A stretch of 64,000 nucleotides of DNA, from contig CAKVIE010000009.1 in NCBI GenBank assembly GCA_934754505.1, positions 16,165 through 80,164 on the forward strand. Reading direction: 5' to 3'. The notes under the pieces were generated by a model that worked only from the letters and a program-made list of their open reading frames with translations, ran no database searches and had not been told where the DNA came from. This stretch comes from an uncultured Candidatus Melainabacteria bacterium (GTDB taxonomy: Bacteria; Cyanobacteriota; Vampirovibrionia; Gastranaerophilales; Gastranaerophilaceae). Position numbers and translations under genes: made by a program. This document shows positions 1 through 9,448 of the stretch, piece by piece (position 1 is the stretch's first letter; each line of letters opens with the position of its first letter).

Positions 1-649
1 CTGTCCAATCATTTTCATCAAGTTTATCAATTTTGTAAATGATATTATCCGAAACACCTATCATACCAATATCATGGAGCATTGCAGCAAGTTCAATTTT
101 ATTTATAGTATCCTTATCAAGATTTAATACCTTTGCAATTTTTACGGCAAAGAACGTAACACGTCTGCTTCTGCCCATTGTAAACGAATCTTTTGCGTCC
201 ATTGCTTCAATAATAGCTTTTATTGTACCTGTAAACAAATCCTTTAAGTCATTTATCAAAGAAGCATTATCCAGCTTCAACTGCAAATATTCAAGCGTAT
301 TTGCAACGGTTAAAAGAAGTTCACTCGGCTCATAAGGCTTTTTGATATAACGATAAATCTTTGCATAGTTAATTGCATCAATCAAAATAACAGAATCAGT
401 ATAAGCTGTTACTAATAAACGCATTGTATCCGGATAGTTATCGTAAACCCTTTTCAAAAACTCAACACCGTCCATCTCGGGCATTTTGTGGTCTGAAATT
501 ACCAAATCGATATGGTTTTTGCTTAATATATCCAAAGCCTCAATAGGAGATGTAGTTTTTATTAATTCGTATTTTCCCCGCAAAGTTCTATACAACAAAG
601 CAAGGTTATCGGGTTCATCATCTACTAATAATATTTTGTACATATCCAT
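1..649 (-). CDS. Response regulator with REC and HD-GYP-type domain (3' end beyond window)
   Basis: Read on the minus strand from ATG 649 (or ATG 643), running off the window start, so the C-terminus is missing. The N-terminal receiver domain shows the acidic pair in LLVDDEPDN, the phospho-acceptor Asp in LVISDHKMPEMDG, the Thr in LLVTAY and the Lys in YIKKPYEP. It is followed by a second domain with AAMLHDIGMIGVSD, which matches the HD motif region of HD-GYP phosphodiesterases that degrade cyclic di-GMP; the GYP motif would lie outside the window. The start lies one base after the stop codon of the upstream sensor kinase (TAG-T-ATG), so the two are surely co-transcribed and probably form a cognate pair. 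Enzymatic activity is family knowledge, not shown here. Confidence 0.88.
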   Translation of the reverse strand, partial: MDMYKILLVDDEPDNLALLYRTLRGKYELIKTTSPIEALDILSKNHIDLVISDHKMPEMDGVEFLKRVYDNYPDTMRLLVTAYTDSVILIDAINYAKIYRYIKKPYEPSELLLTVANTLEYLQLKLDNASLINDLKDLFTGTIKAIIEAMDAKDSFTMGRSRRVTFFAVKIAKVLNLDKDTINKIELAAMLHDIGMIGVSDNIIYKIDKLDENDWT

Positions 650-650
650 A

Positions 651-2360
651 CTATATTACCTCGATATCATCTTTATTTTCTATAATTTGTTGTTGGTGAA
701 CAAAAACCAACGGCAATTTAATTGTAAATGTTGTTCCTTGTCCTTCTTCAGAATCTACAGTAATTGTACCTTTATGGTTTTTTATTACTTTATAACTGAT
801 TGATAAGCCCAACCCTGTTCCTTGTCCGACAGGTTTCGTCGTGAAGAAAGGATTAAAGATTTTATCTTTTGTTTCCTCAGACATACCTTTGCCGTTATCT
901 TTGATTTCAATATAGGCAAATTTTGCGTCTTTACTTATCGTTACCCAAACTTCGCCTTTATTATCTTTTGCTTTATCCGCAACGGCAAATGCCGCATTGT
1001 CCAAAATATTCATAAATACTTGATTTAACTGACCGCCATAAGCCTCTATTTTCGGCACATCTTCGTGATAATCTTTGTGAACGGTTATGCCATGTTTGAA
1101 TTTATTGTTCAAAATGTTCAAAGTAGAATCAATTTCTTTCGGTAAATCAACGTTTGTAATAGCTGATTCTTCCATTCTTGAGAAGTCTTTAAGGTTCAAA
1201 ATAATATTTTTGGTTCTTTCCGTACCTTCGTGGCAACTCTTAATCAAGTCAGGCAAATCTTCTTTCAAGAAATCATATTCAACTTCTTTCAAAAGCTTGT
1301 CACATTCTGCCTTATGCTCCGGTGTTAAGTCACCTGAATATTCAATATATTTATCAATTATCATAAATAAATCATTTGAATAATTCTTCAAATGAGTCAT
1401 ATTGCCGTAAATGAAGTTAATCGGGTTATTAATTTCGTGCATAATACCCGCAACAAGTTCACCTAACGATTTCATTTTTTCAGAGTGAACCATCATTGCT
1501 TGGGTATTTTGAAGTTCTTTTATAGCTTCTTTTAACTGTTGAGTTCTTTCTTGAACTTTATGTTCCAAAGAACTATACAATTTTTGAATAGAATCCGCCA
1601 TGCCGTTGTAGGAATCAATCAACTCGTTAAATTCAATAAAAGATGTTCTATCAATACGTTCCGTCAAATCACCGCTTGCAAAAGCACCCGTTGTTTGAAT
1701 AAGTGCCTTTACAGGTTTTAGAATTTTCCTGTACAAACCGCCCGTCAGCCAAAGTCCGAGAAACAAACTTATAAATAATGCAAACAATATAGGCTTAAGT
1801 ATATTTTTAACCTGTTCCATAAAAGTTTCATCGACTCTAAAACCGATATAGACATTAAATTTCGGAGTTTTTTGGACTTTGCACTCCGTATTTAACATTT
1901 TATTTTGAGATAATGATGAACGACTTATAGTATTGCCGTCGATTGCGGGGTTTATTATTGACGAATATAACAAATATGAATCAGAAGAATCCGTAACAAC
2001 GCAATATGAAATCAAACGGCTTTTTATCATCGGTTGAATTGTTTCATCAAGAATAGACATATTGTTATTGTTAAGGTGGTTTACAATCGTTGCAACAATA
2101 TTATTTGAAATTGCCTCTTTCAAATAATTTGTTCTGTCGTAAATGCTGTTATCAAGTTTTTGAACAACAGAAATAAATGCAAGGAAAATCACCAAAAGCA
2201 CGGTTACGAGCATTACCGTAATACCGCCGAAGAATACGGTGCTTATTCTTTTTTCGCCACGTTTAATATATTTAACCTCACGGGCAATGGTATCTTTTAT
2301 TCTTTTTCCCAAAGGTTGTTTTTTTTTCGATTTTGATTTTTTAAGTTGCTTTGCTGCCAT
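651..2360 (-). CDS. Membrane sensor histidine kinase
   Basis: 569 residues. A basic N-terminus is followed by a membrane segment (about 43-66), an extracytoplasmic region of about 120 residues, a second membrane segment (about 188-208), a HAMP linker, and a coiled coil. The H box is GIMHEINNP with the phospho-acceptor His at 308. The ATPase domain has the N box (QVFMNILDNA), G1 (DNGKGM), F (FFTTK) and G2 (GTGLGLSI). The H-box type (HEINNP) is that of NtrB/HisKA-like kinases. It sits between a PilZ gene and the REC/HD-GYP regulator on the same strand with short gaps, so it probably feeds phosphate to that regulator and so influences cyclic di-GMP. The external signal is unknown; the extracytoplasmic part shows no domain I recognise. 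Confidence 0.93.
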   Translation of the reverse strand: MAAKQLKKSKSKKKQPLGKRIKDTIAREVKYIKRGEKRISTVFFGGITVMLVTVLLVIFLAFISVVQKLDNSIYDRTNYLKEAISNNIVATIVNHLNNNNMSILDETIQPMIKSRLISYCVVTDSSDSYLLYSSIINPAIDGNTISRSSLSQNKMLNTECKVQKTPKFNVYIGFRVDETFMEQVKNILKPILFALFISLFLGLWLTGGLYRKILKPVKALIQTTGAFASGDLTERIDRTSFIEFNELIDSYNGMADSIQKLYSSLEHKVQERTQQLKEAIKELQNTQAMMVHSEKMKSLGELVAGIMHEINNPINFIYGNMTHLKNYSNDLFMIIDKYIEYSGDLTPEHKAECDKLLKEVEYDFLKEDLPDLIKSCHEGTERTKNIILNLKDFSRMEESAITNVDLPKEIDSTLNILNNKFKHGITVHKDYHEDVPKIEAYGGQLNQVFMNILDNAAFAVADKAKDNKGEVWVTISKDAKFAYIEIKDNGKGMSEETKDKIFNPFFTTKPVGQGTGLGLSISYKVIKNHKGTITVDSEEGQGTTFTIKLPLVFVHQQQIIENKDDIEVI

Positions 2361-2379
2361 ATAACATAACTTCCCGTTG

Positions 2380-2970
2380 TTATTTGTTTTGAGCTTCAGT
2401 TTGTTTTCTCAAACAATACTGAGCCAATGCTACTCTGTTAATATTTGTAATTAATGAAAATTTACCCGAAACAGTAAACTTATCATTTTCCGCAGGTTTC
2501 ACTCTGACAGGTTGGAAAGTTGCAGAAATTTCAAGATTATCCTCTAATTTCAAATCAATATTATAATCTTTATCACAATTCATTTCCGTATCAGTCAAAA
2601 GCCTCATACCGCCTGCCGAAATGTCGGTAATCTCTGCTCGGATATTTTTTGTTTCTGATTTTATTAAGATTTTTTTACTGATTTCGACCCTTGTATATTC
2701 ACGGCGTTGAATTAAACCGTATTTTTCGGGCATTTTCAAGGTCAAAGTTTGTCCGTTTACGGAAACAAGATGTGTTTTGAAATACAAAACGCCGCTTCCT
2801 GAGACCGTAAAAAGCTCAACTTCTTCATTGTCTTTATAAATCTCATTCGTTTCTAATTCAACCGAAACAACATCTTCGGGAGTTATTTCAACAACCTTGC
2901 ATCTTGTTGCATTTGTAACTTCCGAAGAAAGAATTATCAACTCTTGATTTTCAACAACCGTTTTTTGCAT
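2380..2970 (-). CDS. PilZ-domain protein (predicted cyclic di-GMP receptor)
   Basis: 196 residues. The C-terminal half has the PilZ signature: an Arg motif at QRREYTR (R90 and R94) and DISAGGMRL at 116-124, which together bind cyclic di-GMP in this family. The N-terminal 85 residues form a beta-rich region like the YcgR-N/PilZN domain. It is the first gene of a minus-strand set followed after 19 bases by the sensor kinase and then by the HD-GYP regulator, so the operon contains both a receptor and a predicted hydrolase for the same second messenger. Likely output is motility or pilus control, by inference. Confidence 0.85.
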   Translation of the reverse strand: MQKTVVENQELIILSSEVTNATRCKVVEITPEDVVSVELETNEIYKDNEEVELFTVSGSGVLYFKTHLVSVNGQTLTLKMPEKYGLIQRREYTRVEISKKILIKSETKNIRAEITDISAGGMRLLTDTEMNCDKDYNIDLKLEDNLEISATFQPVRVKPAENDKFTVSGKFSLITNINRVALAQYCLRKQTEAQNK

Positions 2971-3021
2971 TTACTTATTTCCGATAATAATATTATACGA
3001 CAAAATGCCGTAAATTTAAAA

Positions 3022-5682
3022 CTATTTTTTCGGAAGAATTTCTGCAGTTATATACGGTTTTGAAAAATACTTGTTTGCGGTTGTAATAATATCCGAAACA
3101 GTTACGGAATCAACGAGAGCATTAAATCTGTCAAAAAAGAAATCACACCCTCTGCCGTTAATTTCGGTTGCTGCCGTAGAATTTGCTTTTTCCAAATTTG
3201 TTTCAAGAGAAAGAACAACTTGTCCTTTTAATTTATCTTTTGCATCTTGAAGTTCTTTATCGGAAACAAATTCTTTTTTGAGTTTTTCAACCTCATCAGA
3301 AATTGCAGAAACAGCTTCATTCACTCTGTCGGGAGCAGTTCCGATATATATTGTAAACACACCGTTTGCGGTATTTGCAGGAATCGAGCTGCCTATCGCA
3401 TAAGCCAATCCCTTTTGAGCTCTGACTTCCGAGAACAATCTTGAGCTCATACCGTTGCCCAAAATAGCATTTATAACACTCAAAGTCGCTCTGTCTTTCA
3501 AATTGACAATTCCGTCGGTTTGCCAGCCCATAAAAATCCATGCGGATTCTTTACCCTTGTAGTCGATAACTGTTTTTGACTCCTCGACAGGCTTCAAAAG
3601 GTTTTTATAATCCGAATAATTTACGACTTTATTTTCGGGATTTGATTTAAAAATTTCCGAAAAATAATTAATCATTTCTTTATCGTTAACATCACCATTT
3701 ACGGCAATGACCATGTTTTTAGGCTCGAAAAACGCTTTGTGATTGTTTTTTACATCATTAACGCTAATTGTCGGAATATTTTTTTCCAAATCCGCATACG
3801 AAACATAGAACGGCGAATTTTGCCAAATATTTTTATAGAGCAAATCCGTTCCGACAGAAGCCCCGTAATCTTTGCTTCTTGCAATTTCCGCCAACGAATT
3901 TGTTTTGATTTTTTCAAGTTCGGTTTTATCAAAGTTCGGCTCGTTTACTATTTGGTTTAAAAACTCCATTGCTAAAGGCAAATCCTGCTTTGTAAACTTC
4001 ATCGACAGAGTGTAAGTTTCCGTATCAGATGACGGCGAAATCACGATGCCGTTTGCCTCTTTTATACTATTGAAAACCTCTTTCGAATATTTTTTTGTAC
4101 CTGCAAGCATCATTTGTGTGGTAATTTTTGACAAACCTTTAATTTTATCGGTATAATCACCGCCTTTTACCTTGATACTTATTGCAATTATTTGGTTTTC
4201 CTTGTGTTTGTCAGATATCATGACAGCCTTATTATCAAGAAAATACTTATCGTGTTTTCCTATGGTATCGTGGCGATAACACTTATGGTGTTTTGGGTTA
4301 ATATATTTATCAGGTGTAATATTTTTAACGGTTTCGGGGGATTTTTCCGAAAGAACCGTTTGAGAAATTTTATCACAATTTTGATTTTTAGGAAAAACAA
4401 CTGATATGACTGTATGTTCAGGCTCAAGATATTTTTTTGCAGCTTTTTGAATATCTTTTGCCGTGATTTTATTCAAATTCTTCAAATAATTTTCATAAAA
4501 CTTCGAGTCACCTGTAATTGTTGTTGAATAGCCGATTTCAGAAGCAAAATCCGAAACAGATTCTCTTGAATAAAGAGTTTCTCTTTCAAGCATTTTTTTA
4601 GCTTTATCAAGCTCTGATTGAGTTGGTGCGGAAGAACGATATTTCTCAACCACATTGAAAATTTCGGATTTCAATTTATCATAATTTTTTTCATCATAAT
4701 TTGCGGTTATATAAAAGATAGAATCTTCGGCATAAGACGAATGACCTGCATAAATCGACTGGGCAAGCTGTTTTTGGTCTTTTATATCAGTATAAAGTGC
4801 TGAGGATTTTCCTCCGCCTAAAATCACAGACAGTAAATCCAAAGCATACGAATCCTTGTCGGAAATTTTGCTGTTACATTTGTACCCAATCATAAGATAT
4901 GAAGAACTAACGTCCTCTTGGGATTTAACAATTTTTTGATTTTCGGGCTTTTTGTCCTGTTTATAATTTCTTTGTTTGGGTTTTTCGGTTTTGTAATCTC
5001 TTGCAAAATACTTTTTGACGAGCTGATAAGCCTTTTGCGTATCAACATCTCCGACAATGACAGTTACCATATTTTCGGGAACATAGTTCGTCTTATAAAA
5101 ATCAATAATTTCATCACGAGGAATAGTCGAAATAATGTTTTTTGTACCTAAAACTTCTCGTTTATAGGGGTGAATTTTGTACAATTCACGGTTGAAATTA
5201 TTGTATAAAACTCTTTGAGGATTATCGTTGCTGCGTTCAATTTCTCGAATAACAACAAGTCTTTCTTTGTCGAGTTCATTTTGGGGAATTGCAGGATTTA
5301 AAAGCATGTCAGCCTGCAATTTTACAGCCGTTTCAAAATCCTTTGACGGGATTTTTATATAAAAATGAGTGTAGTCTTTACTTGTCGCAGCATTGGTTTC
5401 AGCACCTTTTGATTCTGCTAATTTGTCAAATTCATTTGACGGGAAGTTTTTTGAACCTTTAAAAAACAAATGCTCCAAAAAATGTGCCGTTCCGTTGTTT
5501 TTGTCGGTTTCATCAATAGAACCCGTCCGAACCCAAGTATCAATAATCACAATCGGGTTTGTATGAATTTCTTTTATGATAACCGATTGACCGTCGGGCA
5601 GTTTCATTTGGGAAATATTTTCCGCAAAAACGGTTGTTGCAGTAATTAACAAAACAAAAAATATATACAAAAATTTTTTCAT
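3022..5682 (-). CDS. Secreted M16-family zinc peptidase, two-repeat form
   Basis: 886 residues from ATG 5682. A GTG nine bases upstream lies inside the Shine-Dalgarno sequence (GAGGTG), so the ATG is preferred. An N-terminal signal peptide (MKKFLYIFFVLLITATTVFA) ends near residue 21. The inverted zinc motif HFLEH (H67, E70, H71) is followed by the third ligand Glu in REIERSNDNP about 77 residues later. The length fits two full M16 repeats (N-terminal active, C-terminal without HxxEH), as in PqqL/zinc-protease families. Expected in the periplasm, cleaving peptides. It faces the tRNA-Met gene and precedes the PilZ gene by about 50 bases, but no functional link is evident. Confidence 0.92.
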   Translation of the reverse strand: MKKFLYIFFVLLITATTVFAENISQMKLPDGQSVIIKEIHTNPIVIIDTWVRTGSIDETDKNNGTAHFLEHLFFKGSKNFPSNEFDKLAESKGAETNAATSKDYTHFYIKIPSKDFETAVKLQADMLLNPAIPQNELDKERLVVIREIERSNDNPQRVLYNNFNRELYKIHPYKREVLGTKNIISTIPRDEIIDFYKTNYVPENMVTVIVGDVDTQKAYQLVKKYFARDYKTEKPKQRNYKQDKKPENQKIVKSQEDVSSSYLMIGYKCNSKISDKDSYALDLLSVILGGGKSSALYTDIKDQKQLAQSIYAGHSSYAEDSIFYITANYDEKNYDKLKSEIFNVVEKYRSSAPTQSELDKAKKMLERETLYSRESVSDFASEIGYSTTITGDSKFYENYLKNLNKITAKDIQKAAKKYLEPEHTVISVVFPKNQNCDKISQTVLSEKSPETVKNITPDKYINPKHHKCYRHDTIGKHDKYFLDNKAVMISDKHKENQIIAISIKVKGGDYTDKIKGLSKITTQMMLAGTKKYSKEVFNSIKEANGIVISPSSDTETYTLSMKFTKQDLPLAMEFLNQIVNEPNFDKTELEKIKTNSLAEIARSKDYGASVGTDLLYKNIWQNSPFYVSYADLEKNIPTISVNDVKNNHKAFFEPKNMVIAVNGDVNDKEMINYFSEIFKSNPENKVVNYSDYKNLLKPVEESKTVIDYKGKESAWIFMGWQTDGIVNLKDRATLSVINAILGNGMSSRLFSEVRAQKGLAYAIGSSIPANTANGVFTIYIGTAPDRVNEAVSAISDEVEKLKKEFVSDKELQDAKDKLKGQVVLSLETNLEKANSTAATEINGRGCDFFFDRFNALVDSVTVSDIITTANKYFSKPYITAEILPKK

Positions 5683-5821
5683 CTGAAACACCTCAAATAA
5701 TTATAAATTTTACGCCCGAATACCGTTTAATAACTTGCCTTACAAGATATTAGACACCTCGGCATAATATTTAGTATTTTACCATTTTTAGAAAATAAAA
5801 AAAACTTGTAACAAAAAAGAC

Positions 5822-5849
5822 TTGAAAAAATTTTTTCAGCGGACATAAT
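5822..5849 (+). promoter_or_regulatory. Promoter of tRNA-Met
   Basis: TTGAAA (5822-5827), a 16-base spacer and CATAAT (5844-5849), ten bases before the tRNA. A good sigma-70-type fit seen directly in sequence. Confidence 0.65.
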
Positions 5850-5858
5850 AAATTATAT

Positions 5859-5932
5859 GGCACGGTAGCTCAGCTGGTCAGAGCGTACGGCTCATACCCG
5901 TGAGGTCGACAGTTCGATCCTGTCCCGTGCTA
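5859..5932 (+). tRNA. tRNA-Met (CAU), elongator type
   Basis: 74 bases folding as a cloverleaf: acceptor GGCACGG with CCGTGCT, D arm GCTC/GAGC, anticodon stem TACGG/CCGTG with loop CTCATAC (anticodon CAU), T arm GACAG-TTCGATC-CTGTC, discriminator A; CCA is not encoded. The anticodon stem lacks the three G-C pairs of initiator tRNA and the first pair is formed (G-U), so elongator Met is preferred; tRNA-Ile2 with lysidine was considered but the body resembles Met. It borders the restriction-modification block. Confidence 0.93.
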
Positions 5933-6588
5933 TTTTTTGGGATTTAATGTTAAATTTGCCGTTGTAAAAATTCGTTTTTATGACGGTTTTTTTTATGGAG
6001 TTTTATGTACAATTTGAAAGTTAAAAATCATGTCGTTGCTGTACCTGTGGAGGTTAAAGTCTATTTTGAAAATCGAAAAATCATGTCATTTTGAGCAAAG
6101 TGTGGCAATCTGTCAGGGTTTTATAAGTCGGAAATAAATTGATTATCAAAATTCAAACCGGACGAAATTGGTCTTTTGTTGGACATTAAAAATAAAAATT
6201 ACTGTCATTCTGAACTTGTTTCAGAATCTTTTCCACGTTATATTTGAAATTAAACAAATATCTTAATAAAAACCAAAAGTCCCTTTTGAAATTTTGCTAC
6301 GAAAAAGTGCCGAAAAATTAGAAAAAAATTTTTTCAAAATTCCTGTGGCATGAAAAATTTTAATTGATTTTGTAACGACATAGGTCATTCTTAGAAAGAT
6401 AAAATTGAGATAGACTTTTATTTATCAAAAAATGATAAGTTTTTGTTTAAAATCTGTAAAAAAGAATACTCTAAAAATAAATATGCCGAACTAAAAAACG
6501 ATGTATAATATTTTTCAGACTTTTAAAACAAAAAATATAAAAATGTAAAAACAGTATATATTGTAGAAAAATTAACTATATTTTATCA
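5933..6588. other. Intergenic accessory spacer with degenerate short repeats
   Basis: About 650 bases without a credible gene. It carries degenerate GTCATT-type repeat units: GTCATTTTGAGCAAAG... with TGGCAATCT (about 6085-6112) and GTCATTCTGAACTTGTTTCAG (about 6204-6224), of the kind scattered in many bacterial genomes and also present at 62.7-63.2 kb here. The rest is very AT-rich. Its position between a tRNA gene and a restriction-modification system is what one expects of an insertion-prone site, but no integrase or att repeat was found. Confidence 0.6.
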
Positions 6589-7650
6589 TTAGCAACAAAC
6601 AAGTTTATCGAGTTTTGATTGGGTGTCTTGCATAATATTTTTCATATAGTTTTTCATATATTCCCAATCGGGTTTATTGTTTAAATCAACGGGAAGATAA
6701 AAAGAAAAATCTGTTTTTATATGTCTGTTCAATTCATCAACAAAAGCTTTATAATGTGTTCTACTTTCTTTGAAAATCATAGTACTAATAAAATTTTTCA
6801 CTTCATTTGGCATATCCCATTGTGGTATTAGAACTACGACATTTTGACTCGTATAAAAATCTTTAGGTTGAACAAAACAGGAACCTAGATATTCTCCACC
6901 CAATGACAATGTCATATTTCCTGCTTGATATGGTTTTAAACCGAATATTTTATCGACAGAAACAGTTATTCCATTATTCGTATTTGCTCTACCTACAAAA
7001 TTAACACTTGGATTATCAACTGTCATTTTTGATTTATCTAGTTTTGTTCCCATATCAATTATAAATAAGTCCTTGTCATATAAATGAAATTTTTTCCAGT
7101 TATTAATATCAATTTTATTTTTATTTGTATCAATACTCTTTAACTTACTAATATTTTGTTGTGATTTTTCCATAATGTATTTCATGTAAGATTCCATGTA
7201 TTCCCAATCAGGTTCCCCATTTTTACTTGGTAATTTAATTTTTAGTTTTTCTGCAATATCTCGTCTAAATTTATTTGCATAATCGTATCCCATAGTTAAA
7301 GCTTTTATTTTAAAAATTGTAGCAATAAAACGCATTATATTGTTGGTTACGTTTTTGAATTTTGGATACATTCCTTGCACATGGGAATATCCAATAAAAT
7401 CATTTGGTTGATAAAATATGGAATTTGCATCAGTGGTATCTGAAAATGTAATTATTCCACCTTTTTCTGTTGGCAAAAGTGAAACATATCCACCTACTCC
7501 ATTATTGTATGATGAGTTTACAATTACAGGAATACTCCCCTCTTTCATAAACAAGTTACTATTTGTCATATTATAATGATTTGTAGGGTGTATATCAAAT
7601 AATTCCTCTATCTTATATTCGTTCCATGTATTTGTTTCAATTTTATACAT
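6589..7650 (-). CDS. DNA specificity subunit of a restriction-modification system (BcgI B-like)
   Basis: About 353 residues; ATG 7650 has better ribosome-site spacing (AAAGGA) than the ATG two codons upstream at 7656. Two target-recognition halves are each followed by a similar helix: PDWEYMESYMKYIM near the middle and PDWEYMKNYMKNIM at the end, the two-fold internal repeat typical of S subunits that read a bipartite site. The start overlaps the end of the methylase/nuclease gene by a few bases, so the two are translationally coupled. A length of about 350 with a single A-type partner matches BcgI-like type IIB systems better than three-gene type I systems. The recognition sequence cannot be predicted from sequence alone. 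Confidence 0.85.
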   Translation of the reverse strand: MYKIETNTWNEYKIEELFDIHPTNHYNMTNSNLFMKEGSIPVIVNSSYNNGVGGYVSLLPTEKGGIITFSDTTDANSIFYQPNDFIGYSHVQGMYPKFKNVTNNIMRFIATIFKIKALTMGYDYANKFRRDIAEKLKIKLPSKNGEPDWEYMESYMKYIMEKSQQNISKLKSIDTNKNKIDINNWKKFHLYDKDLFIIDMGTKLDKSKMTVDNPSVNFVGRANTNNGITVSVDKIFGLKPYQAGNMTLSLGGEYLGSCFVQPKDFYTSQNVVVLIPQWDMPNEVKNFISTMIFKESRTHYKAFVDELNRHIKTDFSFYLPVDLNNKPDWEYMKNYMKNIMQDTQSKLDKLVCC

Positions 7651-9448
7651 CTGCATTTCCTTTATCTAAAGAAATATTTATTTGGTTATTCTTTTCTTCA
7701 ATACTACTTGAGTACATAGCTAAATTAAGTAGTTTTTCACCAAATCCTTTTACATCAATACCATTTTTAAACATTAAATAATCCATTGCGGTTTTTCGGA
7801 AGTCTTCTTCAAATATTTCAAAAGGGGTTTCTGGCATTTGATATGATAAATGCTCGCTTGGTTTTATCCATTGAGCAGTATTATATTTTTCATCTCTAAA
7901 TTTACGAATACTATCTATCCAATAATCTTCTTTTTCCTGCCATCTGTTTTTTACATCATGACGACCTTGGTTTTTAACTGTTTCAAGACCATCATCTTTC
8001 ATATAACAACCGAAAATTTCTTCATTGTTTTGAGGTTCACCGGCTTTAAAAACAAAAATACTTGTTGTAACACCTACTCCGAAGAACAATGGCTCAGGAA
8101 GTTTGATAATCATTTTTAATCTATGATTTTCTAAAATTTTTTTTACTATTTTTTGTGATACTTTTTCAAGTTTTTTGTCAGGTAATATAAAAGCACAATC
8201 AGTACCCTTTTTTATATTGTCTAAAACATTTTTAACTATTTCTATACAACCATATTTATTTTCATAAGGAGGATTCATAAGTACCTTTGTAATGGGTTTT
8301 GACTTAATCCATTCGCATGCTTCTTTACTTCGAGTATCCAAATGTTCTAAATTTGTTTTACCGTCTTTATGAATAAGCATATTTGCACAAGCTAAAGCAT
8401 AAATTTCTCTATCAAATTCTATACCATATAATTGTTTGGCTTTTATATCCTTAGCTTTTCTCGTATTTACTCCTCCTGCTTCATCTATCATGTTACTCAT
8501 TGACTTAACAAGAAAAGCTCCGCTTCCACATGTAAAATCTCCAACATTATCGTGTTGAGATACATTTATCAAACGATACATAAAGGATGTTATATGGTCA
8601 GGCGTAAAAATTTGTCCTGCATCAGTTTTCTTTTTATAACGGTTAAATTCATTAAAGAAAATCCCCATTACATCTTCACCACGCCATTTGTTACTATTTA
8701 AACAATCGGAGATTTCACTAACCCATTTTATAAAATTATCAATAGCTTCTTGATTTTCTGTAGAATTCATTTTAATCTCATCATTTACTTGCCATAATAA
8801 TTCTATTTTTTGATTTTCTTTTTGACTGTCTTTTAACTCTTTTTTAAGTGTTGATTTTATACAAGTTTTAAATGTATCATAATCCATACCGGCTATCAAT
8901 GGTGCTTGAAATCTTTTTGCTACTAACGCACAAGCAGTAAATATCATACGGTGGTAAAGATTTTTTATACCAAATTCACTATGTAAACAGTTGTTAATAC
9001 GAGCAGTTAATGTATAAATGCGTTCTTTATCAATACATTCTTCCGTAAAATATTTAAAATAATATTCTTTTTCTTGAAGTTCATTAGGAACATCTATTGG
9101 ATCATTATTCTTAAATCCTGTTGTTTTATAACCGTTATGAAGTAATCCTATAACATGAGTGTAACCTGCATCCATAACTATTTGGCAGTTTTGTTTTATT
9201 TCGTCTATCCATTTTTTCTTGCCAATGTCTTCATTACTGTTTTTAGTTTCAAGGATAATTGCAATAGCACCTTTGTCTTTAGGTAAATACCAACCATCAG
9301 GTTTCTTGTCTTTACCTTTTCCTTTTATGCTTAATTGATTGAAGGTTGTTATTTGTCCAACTCCACATTTTACATTTTTAGTCTTATTAAAACCTAATAT
9401 TTTGCCAGCAGCTTCTCTAACTTCATCTTCTGTCAGATATTCGCTCAT
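7643..9448 (-). CDS. Restriction nuclease-adenine methylase fusion (BcgI A-like, type IIB/IIG)
   Basis: 601 residues. The first 110 residues contain a PD-(D/E)xK-like nuclease site: P50-D51 in KPDGWY and E67-x-K69 in AIIILETK-type context (AIAIILETKNS). The middle and C-terminal parts are an N6-adenine methyltransferase of the HsdM type: motif I DFTCGSGAFLV (304-314) and catalytic NPPY (392-395). A nuclease plus methylase in one chain with a separate specificity subunit is the BcgI arrangement, in which the complex cuts on both sides of the site. No separate HsdR gene is present nearby. It starts at ATG 9448, overlapping by one base (TAATG) the stop of an ATPase remnant. If the nuclease site is inactive, this would be a modification-only system. 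Confidence 0.85.
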   Translation of the reverse strand: MSEYLTEDEVREAAGKILGFNKTKNVKCGVGQITTFNQLSIKGKGKDKKPDGWYLPKDKGAIAIILETKNSNEDIGKKKWIDEIKQNCQIVMDAGYTHVIGLLHNGYKTTGFKNNDPIDVPNELQEKEYYFKYFTEECIDKERIYTLTARINNCLHSEFGIKNLYHRMIFTACALVAKRFQAPLIAGMDYDTFKTCIKSTLKKELKDSQKENQKIELLWQVNDEIKMNSTENQEAIDNFIKWVSEISDCLNSNKWRGEDVMGIFFNEFNRYKKKTDAGQIFTPDHITSFMYRLINVSQHDNVGDFTCGSGAFLVKSMSNMIDEAGGVNTRKAKDIKAKQLYGIEFDREIYALACANMLIHKDGKTNLEHLDTRSKEACEWIKSKPITKVLMNPPYENKYGCIEIVKNVLDNIKKGTDCAFILPDKKLEKVSQKIVKKILENHRLKMIIKLPEPLFFGVGVTTSIFVFKAGEPQNNEEIFGCYMKDDGLETVKNQGRHDVKNRWQEKEDYWIDSIRKFRDEKYNTAQWIKPSEHLSYQMPETPFEIFEEDFRKTAMDYLMFKNGIDVKGFGEKLLNLAMYSSSIEEKNNQINISLDKGNADV

